In this document: piece by piece, positions 1 through 6,252 of the stretch
Layout: each line of letters starts with the position of its first letter
Position numbering within the stretch: position 1 is the first letter of the stretch
Source: Acidimicrobiia bacterium
GTDB lineage: Bacteria > Actinomycetota > Acidimicrobiia > Actinomarinales > Actinomarinaceae
Reading direction: 5' to 3'
DNA: 36,503 nt
Assembly: GCA_028376655.1 (NCBI GenBank)
Contig: JAONAZ010000009.1
Span: 1 to 36,503 of the forward strand
The notes under the pieces: model-generated
Told to the model about the DNA's origin: nothing
Databases searched by the model: none
What the model saw: only the letters and a program-made list of their open reading frames with translations
Position numbers and translations under genes: made by a program

Positions 1-470
1 TATATTACGGGGTACTTTAAGGGAACCGTCAACTTTGGTGGAGGGAACGTAACTTCTGCTGGTGGTAATGACATTTTTGTTCTTAAACTGGACTCTTCTG
101 GTGTCTTTCAACGAGTGGTTACTATTGGTGGTAGTTCTGATGATGTTGGATACAGCGTAACTGCTGACTCCTCTGGAAATACATATTTTACTGGGTATTT
201 CTCTGGAACAGTTAACTTTGGCGGAGGCAATATAATTTCGAAAGGTAATGATGAGCTCTTTGTTCTTAAACTGGACCCTTCTGGTGGCTTTGTTTGGGTA
301 AATGGTGGTTCTGGTGGTACTTCAAATGATATTGGATACGGCATAGCTGTTGACTCCTCTGGAAATTCTTATACCACTGGGTTCTTTGAAGGAACCGTCA
401 ACTTTGGTGGAGGTAATGTAACCTCTGCTGGTGGACGTGACATTTTTGTTCTTAAACTCAACTCTTCTGG
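1..470 (+). repeat. Tandem 183-186 bp coding repeats
   Basis: The DNA behind the SBBP-like repeats is itself strongly repeated. Near-identical blocks encode GTVNFGGGN at about 22-48, 208-234 and 391-417, and blocks encoding FVLKL recur at about 76-90, 259-273 and 445-459. The period is 183-186 bp, equal to one protein repeat. Such similarity permits copy-number change by recombination. Confidence 0.75.
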
Positions 471-483
471 TGCTTTTGAGTAA
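1..483 (+). CDS. SBBP-type repeat protein, 3' end only
   Basis: The reading frame is open from the left edge and ends in TAA at 481-483, so this is the C-terminal 160 residues of a longer protein. An internal GTG at 115 could be mistaken for a start, but homologous repeat sequence continues upstream of it. The visible part consists of about 2.5 tandem repeats of 61-62 residues. Each has the order Y-x-T-G-x-F-x-G-T-V-N-F-G-G-G-N, then F-V-L-K-L-[DN]-x-S-G, then A/T-D-S-S-G-N. This pattern is typical of SBBP/beta-propeller-like repeats in secreted bacterial proteins. The protein ends directly after a half repeat, with no visible sorting or anchoring domain. The function is probably extracellular or adhesive, but that is inferred. 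The N-terminus and export signal lie outside the window. Confidence 0.8.
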   Translation, partial: YITGYFKGTVNFGGGNVTSAGGNDIFVLKLDSSGVFQRVVTIGGSSDDVGYSVTADSSGNTYFTGYFSGTVNFGGGNIISKGNDELFVLKLDPSGGFVWVNGGSGGTSNDIGYGIAVDSSGNSYTTGFFEGTVNFGGGNVTSAGGRDIFVLKLNSSGAFE

Positions 484-604
484 CTCGGAACACTTCTTGA
501 ATCATGTTCTATAGTAAATTCTTAGAATTTATTTATTTATCAAAAAATTACATAGTAGTTACCCAAATCGTTAACCAACATAACTACATTAACTGTGTAA
601 ATTG

Positions 605-610
605 TAAAAT
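605..610 (+). promoter_or_regulatory. -10-like TAAAAT, leaderless start for gene at 617
   Basis: TAAAAT lies exactly 6 nt before the ATG at 617. No Shine-Dalgarno sequence separates them. The placement predicts transcription starting at or next to the start codon, and it is the same arrangement seen at ten other genes here. Confidence 0.5.
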
Positions 611-616
611 ATAGGT

Positions 617-808
617 ATGAGCATGTGGAAAAAATTTTTAAAATGGGAAAATAAAATCTTTTCTGCGCCCTATAAATGGTTACTTAAAAAAGGCATTATA
701 GCCATAGGAACCATTGCTAAAAAAGTTTATCTCTCCATGGATGATTTATATGAAGAAAAATTTTTAGATGAATACAAAGGTAACCCAAATTGGTCAGGGG
801 ACGATTGA
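617..808 (+). CDS. Small basic hypothetical protein (63 aa)
   Basis: I do not recognise this protein. It is short, with a lysine/tryptophan-rich first half, a short hydrophobic stretch (around residues 25-33, GIIAIGTIA), and an acidic C-terminus (DDLYEEKFLDEY then NWSGDD). The first half could be an amphipathic membrane-associating helix, but that is only inferred from composition. Support for its being real comes from the start context: a TAAAAT hexamer lies 6 nt upstream of ATG 617, the leaderless layout of other genes here. No operon partner is obvious; the flanking gaps are 133 and 232 bp. Being short and unrecognised, it remains a moderate-confidence call. Confidence 0.55.
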   Translation: MSMWKKFLKWENKIFSAPYKWLLKKGIIAIGTIAKKVYLSMDDLYEEKFLDEYKGNPNWSGDD

Positions 809-1040
809 TAAATAGACCAAATTAATTCTTGGTCATAATGTCTGCCAATATCTTAAAAATAAAGAATACAAGTCCGAATAATCAAATAAATTTTTAATCT
901 TGCTGTCTTAAAAAATTGATTCGAGTGAAAGCCCTATGAATTATTTTTATGGTTTATAAATTGAAAAATCAAAATTTTCAGAGTCGAATAATCTAACCCT
1001 GGATAAAGAAGTACTTAAAAATTCATCAATGATTTTTTGA
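809..1040. other. Non-coding gap, 232 bp
   Basis: This AT-rich gap lies between the 63-residue gene and the convergent zinc-ribbon gene. I see no RNA gene, clear terminator or conserved repeat in it. Confidence 0.5.
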
Positions 1041-1313
1041 TTAAGGCTTACTCTTAAAGTGGGGTCTATATTGGCTTACTTGAAAGACTTCTCCACACTC
1101 TGAACACCAAACCACATTTTTAAATACTTCCTCAGCACTTTTCTCAGCTTGTTGACGATTTGAATACCACTTAAGCACACCCTTTTTAGATATACCTAAG
1201 ATTCTCCCCTTAATTTTATTCTTTTTTATGTAGAGCTTTTCACTCTCACAATAAGGGCAATACTGTTGTCCGAACGAACTTTCTTCTATTCTGGGGGAGT
1301 CTTCTTCAACCAT
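1041..1313 (-). CDS. Small zinc-ribbon protein (90 aa)
   Basis: Two CxxC pairs, Cys19/Cys22 (CPYC) and Cys70/Cys73 (CSEC), are separated by a lysine-rich linker. This arrangement fits a single zinc ribbon. The family is not recognised, and nucleic-acid or protein binding would be guesswork. The ATG at 1313 is chosen because TAAGAT (minus strand, 1320-1325) sits 6 nt upstream. The gene follows the DUF1289 gene on the same strand with a 15 bp gap, but it has its own leaderless-type promoter. The tail after the second knuckle is short and basic (YRPHFKSKP). Confidence 0.65.
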   Translation of the reverse strand: MVEEDSPRIEESSFGQQYCPYCESEKLYIKKNKIKGRILGISKKGVLKWYSNRQQAEKSAEEVFKNVVWCSECGEVFQVSQYRPHFKSKP

Positions 1314-1319
1314 AATGTT

Positions 1320-1325
1320 ATCTTA
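1320..1325 (-). promoter_or_regulatory. -10-like TAAGAT for gene starting at 1313
   Basis: On the minus strand TAAGAT ends 6 nt before the ATG at 1313, just past the stop codon of the upstream DUF1289 gene. This predicts a leaderless transcript. Confidence 0.5.
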
Positions 1326-1328
1326 CAG

Positions 1329-1583
1329 TTATTCTTCGTTCAGAAGTTTTTGTTCTTTTATAGGACTTTTCCCGGTATCAACTTTTTGTTGATAGGCTTT
1401 ATCAAAAGCTTTTAACTGCCATCCGTCCATTCTGGACCTACCAAGTGCAATGACTGCTTTTTGCTCCTGATCTGTATAGGAAGACCATTTTGTTATTTCA
1501 CCTGTTGTACGGGCACACCCATAACATAAATCACTATTTGGATCTGTTACACATACATTTATACATGGAGAAATAATTGCCAT
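1329..1583 (-). CDS. DUF1289-family cysteine protein
   Basis: The 84-residue protein starts with SPCINVC and carries four cysteines, at 7, 11, 20 and 23 (C-x3-C-x8-C-x2-C). These are followed by the family-typical region G-R/T-T-x-E-I-x-x-W and a run near QKAVIALGRSRM. This matches the small DUF1289 family, whose members are usually 55-90 residues long and may bind metal through the four cysteines. The biochemical role of the family is not established. The charged C-terminal third extends past the conserved core. The start is ATG 1583 with TAATAT 6 nt upstream. It may be co-transcribed with the zinc-ribbon gene downstream. Confidence 0.8.
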   Translation of the reverse strand: MAIISPCINVCVTDPNSDLCYGCARTTGEITKWSSYTDQEQKAVIALGRSRMDGWQLKAFDKAYQQKVDTGKSPIKEQKLLNEE

Positions 1584-1589
1584 TTCTTT

Positions 1590-1595
1590 ATATTA
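1590..1595 (-). promoter_or_regulatory. -10-like TAATAT for DUF1289 gene
   Basis: TAATAT on the minus strand lies 6 nt before the ATG at 1583. This is the leaderless arrangement common in this window. Confidence 0.5.
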
Positions 1596-1711
1596 ATTTG
1601 TTTTGTGAGTTTCATTACAATATTTTTTCATCTTCATAATTTATATTGGTTGGAACATACTGATACTCAAATTCATAAGGAATCTTTATTATGCTTAACC
1701 CTTGTAGCTAA

Positions 1712-1717
1712 TAAAAT
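1712..1717 (+). promoter_or_regulatory. -10-like TAAAAT for pntAA
   Basis: TAAAAT ends 6 nt before the pntAA ATG at 1724. No ribosome-binding site is visible in the spacer AAAATC, which predicts a leaderless mRNA for the transhydrogenase operon. Confidence 0.5.
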
Positions 1718-1723
1718 AAAATC

Positions 1724-2752
1724 ATGAAGGTTGGATTTTTATCAGATATAAATGGGTTCAGATCGCCATTGCATCCAGACTCTCTTAAAAAATATGATAA
1801 AACACAATTATTTGTTGAAAAAGATATATTTAAGAATCTTGACTTGGAGTCTAAAGACTACAAAAAACTTAAAACTTTAAACAAAACAGCTATGAAGCAA
1901 ATGGATGTTATATGCTTTGTTGATTCTGTAGACGTAGATATAGTTAAGTCACTGAAGCCTGACACAAAAATTATCGGTCTCTTTGATGAAAAAACTAAAA
2001 AAGATATCCAAAAAATAAGACAAGATTTAGCGCTGTATGATTTTTTCCAACTTCCACGAATTTCAAGAGCACAGAATATGGATGCTCTTTCATCACAAGC
2101 AAACCTACTTGGATACGCATCAGTTCTACGAGCTTCACTAGAAACTTCAAATGTTATTCCTATGATGACTACTGCAGCAGGGAATATTTCACCAGCTAAA
2201 GTATTAATTCTAGGAATAGGTGTAGCTGGCTTACAGGCTATTGCTACAGCAAAAAGATTAGGCGCACGTGTTTGGGGTTATGATGTGCGAGCTGATGTTA
2301 AGGATCAGGTAGAAAGTCTTGGTGCAAAATTTGTAGAAGCAAGCTCCACATCCCAAGATGGCGTGTACGCAAAAGAGTTGACGAAGAAGGAAGAAGCAGA
2401 TTTAAAGAAAGCACTAGCTAACCAAGTTATTGATAGTGATATTGTGCTTACCTTTGCTCAGATACCTGGTAAAAAAGCACCCTTATTAATTGATAAAAAG
2501 ACAGTTTCTAAAATGAAAAAGAACTCAGTTATTGTTGATTTAGCTGCAGGAACAGGTGGTAACTGTGAACTTACAAAAGTCGGAAAAGTTGTTCAAAAAG
2601 ATGGCGTAAAGATTGTTGGGGAGATGGATATTCTTAAAAATGTAAAACATGCTGCAACAAAGCTCTATTCAGAGAATATTAGAAATCTTGTTCAGCTTCT
2701 TGAAGAGAATCCAGAAGATGAAATATTTGAAGAAATGAGCAAACATGACTGA
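1724..2752 (+). CDS. pntAA: NAD(P) transhydrogenase alpha subunit, NAD-binding domain I (PntAA)
   Basis: This is the soluble NAD(H)-binding domain I of proton-translocating transhydrogenase, which transfers hydride from NADH to NADP+ using the proton gradient. The signature SRAQNMDALSSQANLLGY lies at about residues 114-131. The Rossmann glycine motif GIGVAGLQA starts at residue 164, followed by LGARVWGYDVR. The 342 residues are on the short side for the family, and the first 60 or so residues are divergent and lysine-rich rather than the usual N-terminal sequence. The gene heads a three-gene operon and overlaps pntAB by 8 nt (ATGACTGA). In this three-subunit form, domain I and the first membrane segments are separate proteins, as in Rhodospirillum-type enzymes. 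Confidence 0.92.
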   Translation: MKVGFLSDINGFRSPLHPDSLKKYDKTQLFVEKDIFKNLDLESKDYKKLKTLNKTAMKQMDVICFVDSVDVDIVKSLKPDTKIIGLFDEKTKKDIQKIRQDLALYDFFQLPRISRAQNMDALSSQANLLGYASVLRASLETSNVIPMMTTAAGNISPAKVLILGIGVAGLQAIATAKRLGARVWGYDVRADVKDQVESLGAKFVEASSTSQDGVYAKELTKKEEADLKKALANQVIDSDIVLTFAQIPGKKAPLLIDKKTVSKMKKNSVIVDLAAGTGGNCELTKVGKVVQKDGVKIVGEMDILKNVKHAATKLYSENIRNLVQLLEENPEDEIFEEMSKHD

Positions 2753-3032
2753 GATTTTTCTATACACCTTATTAATTACTGCAATGGCTAGCTTTATAGG
2801 GTATGAACTGATTTCAAAAATACCTCAAACATTACACACCCCTCTCATGTCAGGCTCAAATGCAATTTCAGGCATTACCTTAATTGCAGGTATTCTTATT
2901 TATCCAAATGTAGTTGATGATATATTACTTAAAACAATTGTGCTTATTGGAGTCTCCTTTGCGACTATGAATATAGTTGGCGGATTCTCTGTTACTGGAA
3001 GAATATTAGAAATGTTTAAGAAAAATGACTGA
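2745..3032 (+). CDS. pntAB: NAD(P) transhydrogenase small membrane subunit (PntAB)
   Basis: The 95-residue membrane protein supplies the short first part of the proton channel (domain IIa). It has an N-terminal transmembrane segment, the conserved PQTLHTPLMSGSNAISGI region (about residues 27-44) that packs near the membrane face, then two hydrophobic helices. PQTLHTPLMSGSNAI is highly characteristic of PntAB. The start overlaps the pntAA stop by 8 nt, and its own stop overlaps the pntB start in the same way, implying translational coupling and equal subunit supply. Confidence 0.93.
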   Translation: MTEIFLYTLLITAMASFIGYELISKIPQTLHTPLMSGSNAISGITLIAGILIYPNVVDDILLKTIVLIGVSFATMNIVGGFSVTGRILEMFKKND

Positions 3033-4353
3033 ATCACTTTATCTCATCTCCGCAGTACTTTTTATCCTTGCGCTTAAATTGTTTTCAAGACCTTCTACTG
3101 CATTTCGTGCCAACAATTTAGCTATTGGAGGTATGGTTTTAGCAATCATCTCTGCATTTAATCTTAAGTTTGCCGATTATGACGGTGTGTTTTATTTAGT
3201 AATTCTTGTTTCAGCAGGGCTTGGAGTAGTTGTTTCTAACAGGGTACAGATGACACAAATGCCAGAGTTAGTCGGTATTTTTAATGGCCTTGGGGGTGGA
3301 GCATCAGGAGCTATTGCTTATGTGGAGCTCTCAAATAGTACTTTGGTTCTTTCAGATTTCTCAGTAGCCATATTTTCTATGACCGTAGGTGTCTTTACTT
3401 TTTCTGGAAGTTTAATTGCAGTAGCTAAATTACGTGGAAAGTTAAATAGTTTCAATGCAACAGTAATCAATATTTTGTCAGGAGTATTACTGGGCGGGGT
3501 AATTGCCTTGCTTATAACTAAAATAGACTACTCAACTGAGTACATCATCATTCTTTCTCTATTACTTGGAATATCACGAGTGGTATTAATTGGTGGCGCC
3601 GATATGCCAGTAGTCATAGCATTCTTAAACTCATTATCGGGAATTGCTGCAATGGCAGCAGGGTTTATTGTAAACAGTATCATCTTGATCATAGCGGGTG
3701 CCTTAGTTGGAGCATCTGGAATTATTCTTACTCTTTTAATGTGTAGCGCCATGAATAGAACTATTTACCAAGTACTTAAAGGTGGTTTTGGAACAACGAA
3801 GATCAACAATGAATATGCAAAAGATCCAATTAGTACATCTGCAGAGGATATTGCTATTCAGTTAAGCTATGCGGAATCTGTTGTCATTGTACCGGGTTAC
3901 GGTATGGCTGTTGCACAAGCACAGTCTGCAGTAAAAGAACTTACCAATACCTTGAAATCAAAAAATATTGGAGTGAAATTTGCTATCCATCCAGTAGCTG
4001 GAAGAATGCCAGGACATATGAACGTTTTATTAGCAGAAGTAGATATTGATTATGAGGATATGTTTACCTTAGAAGATATTAATTCTGAGTTTTCCGCAAC
4101 GGATGTAGTACTTGTTATTGGTGCGAATGACGTTGTAAATCCATTAGCAAGAACAGATGAAGACTCTCCAATCTATGGGATGCCAATCTTGGATGTGGAT
4201 ATGGCAAAACAGGTTGTTGTAATAAAAAGATCTATGTCACCAGGTTATGCTGGGATTGCTAACCCACTCTTTATTGAAGAGAATACGAAAATGTTATTTG
4301 CGGACGCAAAAGAAGGCTTAGAAAATATTGTTAAATCTTTTGAATTGGTATAA
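3025..4353 (+). CDS. pntB: NAD(P) transhydrogenase beta subunit (PntB)
   Basis: The 442-residue protein combines the multi-span proton channel (domain IIb, about residues 1-260) with the NADP(H)-binding domain III at the C-terminus. Domain III is recognised by VPGYGMAVAQAQ, then HPVAGRMPGHMNVLLAEV, GANDVVNP, and the late KRSMSPGYAGI-NPLF motif. Length and domain order are normal for PntB. It overlaps pntAB by 8 nt (ATGACTGA). The complete pntAA-AB-B set should form a functional NADPH-generating enzyme, which fits the nearby fatty-acid genes that consume reductant. Confidence 0.95.
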   Translation: MTESLYLISAVLFILALKLFSRPSTAFRANNLAIGGMVLAIISAFNLKFADYDGVFYLVILVSAGLGVVVSNRVQMTQMPELVGIFNGLGGGASGAIAYVELSNSTLVLSDFSVAIFSMTVGVFTFSGSLIAVAKLRGKLNSFNATVINILSGVLLGGVIALLITKIDYSTEYIIILSLLLGISRVVLIGGADMPVVIAFLNSLSGIAAMAAGFIVNSIILIIAGALVGASGIILTLLMCSAMNRTIYQVLKGGFGTTKINNEYAKDPISTSAEDIAIQLSYAESVVIVPGYGMAVAQAQSAVKELTNTLKSKNIGVKFAIHPVAGRMPGHMNVLLAEVDIDYEDMFTLEDINSEFSATDVVLVIGANDVVNPLARTDEDSPIYGMPILDVDMAKQVVVIKRSMSPGYAGIANPLFIEENTKMLFADAKEGLENIVKSFELV

Positions 4354-4362
4354 AAAATTATA

Positions 4363-4368
4363 TATACT
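4363..4368 (+). promoter_or_regulatory. -10-like TATACT for gene at 4374
   Basis: TATACT ends 5 nt before the ATG at 4374, inside the 20 bp gap after pntB. The membrane-protein gene may therefore have its own leaderless transcript as well as read-through. Confidence 0.4.
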
Positions 4369-4373
4369 TTTAG

Positions 4374-5033
4374 ATGATTAACGGTGATTATTTAGCAATA
4401 GAGAAACCTTTACTTTACCTTCATATTCTCGCCGGTTTTATTTCTCTAGGTATTGCCTATGTTCTTTTATTCATCAAGAAAGGTAATAAAAGACACAAAA
4501 AATTAGGGATGATTTATGTGTATGGGATGTCAACTATTTTTGTGACAGCAATTCCACTAAGTTTGCTTGGAGAATTCAACCCATTTCTGTTTGTTATTGC
4601 CATTTTCTCGTTTTATCTCGCATTTTCAGGATATCGCCAAGGTCGAGATAGAAATGGAGCACGTGAGCAAATAGATAAAGTTCTAGGTGTATTCATTACT
4701 GCTACAAGTATTCTTTTTTATTCTATGGCTGTGAGTTTATATTTAATCGAAGATTCTATGTGGATTACCTCTGTTGTTTTTGGAAGCATAGCATTAGGTA
4801 TGGGTATTAATGATTTTCGTCGTATGAAGATAGTCGAACGTCCAGATTTTTATGACAGAACTAATCTGCATTTAAACCTCATGCTTGCTGGAACTATTGC
4901 AACTACAACTGCATTTATTGTGACTTTAAATCCATTTTCTATTGATTGGCTTAACTGGGTTGCCCCAACTATTGTAGGAACCCCTATTATTATTTATTTC
5001 TCAAAAAGAGAGTTAGCTAAAAAAGTTACTTAA
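4374..5033 (+). CDS. DUF2306-like multi-pass membrane protein
   Basis: The 219 residues form about seven hydrophobic segments. The first contains LHILAGFISL and is followed by KKGNKRHKKLGMIYVYGM. This H...G...K...RH..LG layout is typical of DUF2306-like predicted membrane proteins, in which conserved histidines lie near the membrane face. A charged loop GRDRNGAREQIDK follows the third span, and a second basic loop (DFRRMKIVERPDFYDRTNLHLN) precedes the last two. The function is unknown. Heme or metal coordination by the histidines is possible but not shown. It starts 20 bp after pntB, so co-expression with transhydrogenase is plausible, although a TATACT element lies just before its start. Confidence 0.7.
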   Translation: MINGDYLAIEKPLLYLHILAGFISLGIAYVLLFIKKGNKRHKKLGMIYVYGMSTIFVTAIPLSLLGEFNPFLFVIAIFSFYLAFSGYRQGRDRNGAREQIDKVLGVFITATSILFYSMAVSLYLIEDSMWITSVVFGSIALGMGINDFRRMKIVERPDFYDRTNLHLNLMLAGTIATTTAFIVTLNPFSIDWLNWVAPTIVGTPIIIYFSKRELAKKVT

Positions 5034-5103
5034 ATTATTTAATACTTTTAGCCAACTTAAGTACATCTCTCATTGTTTTTACAATCTCACCTTATAAAAG
5101 AAA

Positions 5104-5121
5104 AAGGGGCGTGAACCCCTT
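5104..5121 (+). terminator. Hairpin after the pnt/DUF2306 unit
   Basis: A 6 bp stem AAGGGG/CCCCTT with loop CGTGAA lies 70 bp after the stop at 5033. The plus-strand tail TCTTC is only weakly U-rich. On the minus strand the tail would be TTTCTTTT, so it may work better in that direction. Confidence 0.4.
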
Positions 5122-5318
5122 CTTCAAAGCCAAACTTTTAACAACCGCATTAAAAGTTGACCAGTTAACAATCTAACAATGTAAAAACCATATGAAAAGA
5201 GGTTTCTATTTTTATATAAAGTTTAAAACTCTCCAAGTAGATAAACCTACATGGGTTGTATAGTTGTTAACTTATGGACTAACTTACTTGTTCCCACAGA
5301 AGAGGTAGGTTGATAGAT

Positions 5319-5341
5319 AGGGAGCTTATGCTCCCTTTTCT
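5319..5341 (+). terminator. Intrinsic terminator in the 5034-5419 gap
   Basis: A perfect 7 bp stem AGGGAGC/GCTCCCT with a 4 nt loop (TTAT) is followed by TTTTCTAT. This is the clearest Rho-independent terminator in the window. It lies nearly 290 bp beyond the last plus-strand stop and 80 bp before the next start, so it may end a separate small transcript. Confidence 0.65.
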
Positions 5342-5406
5342 ATAAGGGTCTAGTAACTTTATTTAAACTTTTGACACAACAAAAGTGTTCTAAATCATTT
5401 CATTAG

Positions 5407-5412
5407 TAGAAT
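5407..5412 (+). promoter_or_regulatory. -10-like TAGAAT for gene at 5420
   Basis: TAGAAT ends 7 nt before the ATG at 5420. The spacer TCTTTTT has no ribosome-binding site. Confidence 0.45.
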
Positions 5413-5419
5413 TCTTTTT

Positions 5420-5983
5420 ATGAGCGATGTTTTAAAGCAATCAAAAAATTTAATTTATTTTACTATTTTATATAACCTTGTTGAAGGCATCATTGCTCTT
5501 ACTGTTGGTATAGGTGAAAACTCCACCGCACTTCTTAGCTTTGGTCTTGATAGTTTTATAGAGATCTTTGCCTCCAGCGTAGCTTTGTTGGGAATCTCAA
5601 ATACTAAAAAATTAAACGCAGAAACAGCCGAAAAATACATCGCATACTCTTTTCTTTTTCTAATATTTTTTATTCTTGCTAAATCCTCTTATGACTTACT
5701 CAATAGTAAATTAAATGAAATTACCTACATTGGAGTAATCATTGGAGTTGTTTCAATATTTGTTGAAGGACCCTTAGCTTATAAAAAGTTTAAATTAGGG
5801 CGAAAACTTAATAATGACCTCATTATTGCTGAAGCCAAAGAAACATTATTTTGTCTAAACTTATCTGTTCTCGTAATTATTGGTGTAGGTGTAAATTATC
5901 TATTTGATATCTGGTATTTTGACCCAGTTGCTGCTTTATTTATGATTCCATGGCTTTATAAAGAGTTTAAAGAACATAAGTAA
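5420..5983 (+). CDS. CDF-like cation-efflux membrane protein lacking the cytosolic domain
   Basis: The 187 residues form about five or six transmembrane segments with the layout of the cation diffusion facilitator core. The region LYNLVEGIIAL is followed by ALLSFGLDSFIEIFAS (about residues 38-53), resembling the CDF second helix with its metal-binding Asp. Later EAKETLFCLNLSVL (about 138-151) occupies the position of the fifth helix, where canonical CDF pumps have HxxxD; here the residues are E-A-K-E-T. The cytosolic zinc-binding domain (about 80-100 residues) is absent; the protein ends after DPVAALFMIPWLYKEFKEHK. Canonical HxxxD sites are not complete, so the substrate may differ or transport may be lost. 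Its -10-like TAGAAT is 7 nt upstream, and a structured region precedes it. Confidence 0.65.
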   Translation: MSDVLKQSKNLIYFTILYNLVEGIIALTVGIGENSTALLSFGLDSFIEIFASSVALLGISNTKKLNAETAEKYIAYSFLFLIFFILAKSSYDLLNSKLNEITYIGVIIGVVSIFVEGPLAYKKFKLGRKLNNDLIIAEAKETLFCLNLSVLVIIGVGVNYLFDIWYFDPVAALFMIPWLYKEFKEHK

Positions 5984-6008
5984 AGAGCTAAATAAAGAAT
6001 ATAAAAAA

Positions 6009-6073
6009 ATAGAACCAGCTCCGAAAATCCCTTTTTCAAATTTGGTCTTTGCTGGATTTTGGGCTGGTTCTAT
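6009..6073. other. Long imperfect inverted repeat between convergent genes
   Basis: The arms 6009-6030 and 6054-6073 pair as ATAGAACCAGC/GCTGGTTCTAT, then an unpaired patch, then AAAATCC/GGATTTT, closing a 23 nt loop. Total pairing is about 18 bp. It sits between the stops of the CDF-like gene and the GAPDH-like gene, so a bidirectional terminator or mRNA-stabilising hairpin is likely. A dispersed palindromic element is the alternative. Confidence 0.5.
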
Positions 6074-6088
6074 AAGATACTGTTTACC

Positions 6089-6115
6089 GTGCTATCCGTA
6101 CTCAATAGCACTTTT
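6089..6115 (+). terminator. Hairpin with T tract
   Basis: A 7 bp stem GTGCTAT/ATAGCAC (6089-6095/6105-6111) encloses a 9 nt loop and is followed by TTTT. This fits an intrinsic plus-strand terminator just after the larger inverted repeat. Confidence 0.45.
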
Positions 6116-6252
6116 CCTGATAATCCAATTTCCCCCTAAGTAGATACTTTAAGAGTATCAAGAACATTAAGCGGTTTCTTATAAAAGCCAATATTTTCAC
6201 AAGGCTAAGTTGATTGTGAAAGCTATATCGATTAAAATGGTACCTTGTGTGA

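Larger units (their letters stand above)
5034..5419 (+). ncRNA. Candidate structured RNA region (unidentified)
   Basis: This 386 bp gap has no ORF but contains ordered inverted repeats. They are: AAGGGG/CCCCTT (5104-5109/5116-5121); AACTTTTA/TAAAAGTT (5133-5140/5151-5158); a longer-range 9 bp pairing AGTTAACAA/TTGTTAACT (5163-5171/5264-5272); a terminator-like hairpin AGGGAGC/GCTCCCT followed by TTTTC (5319-5340); and CTTTTG/CAAAAG (5368-5373/5380-5385). It could be a stand-alone small RNA ending at about 5340, or a leader controlling the CDF-like gene at 5420. It does not match tRNA, tmRNA, SRP RNA, RNase P RNA or the C-rich loops of actinobacterial 6C RNA. Confidence 0.35.

Noticed and set aside
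115-483. Independent gene starting at GTG 115
   Set aside because: The same SBBP-like repeat frame is open and homologous back to base 1, so 115 is internal to a longer gene.
5034-5419. tRNA, tmRNA, SRP RNA, RNase P RNA or 6C RNA
   Set aside because: No T-arm GTTC consensus, CCACCA end, SRP tetraloop core, RNase P core or C-rich loops can be found in the gap.
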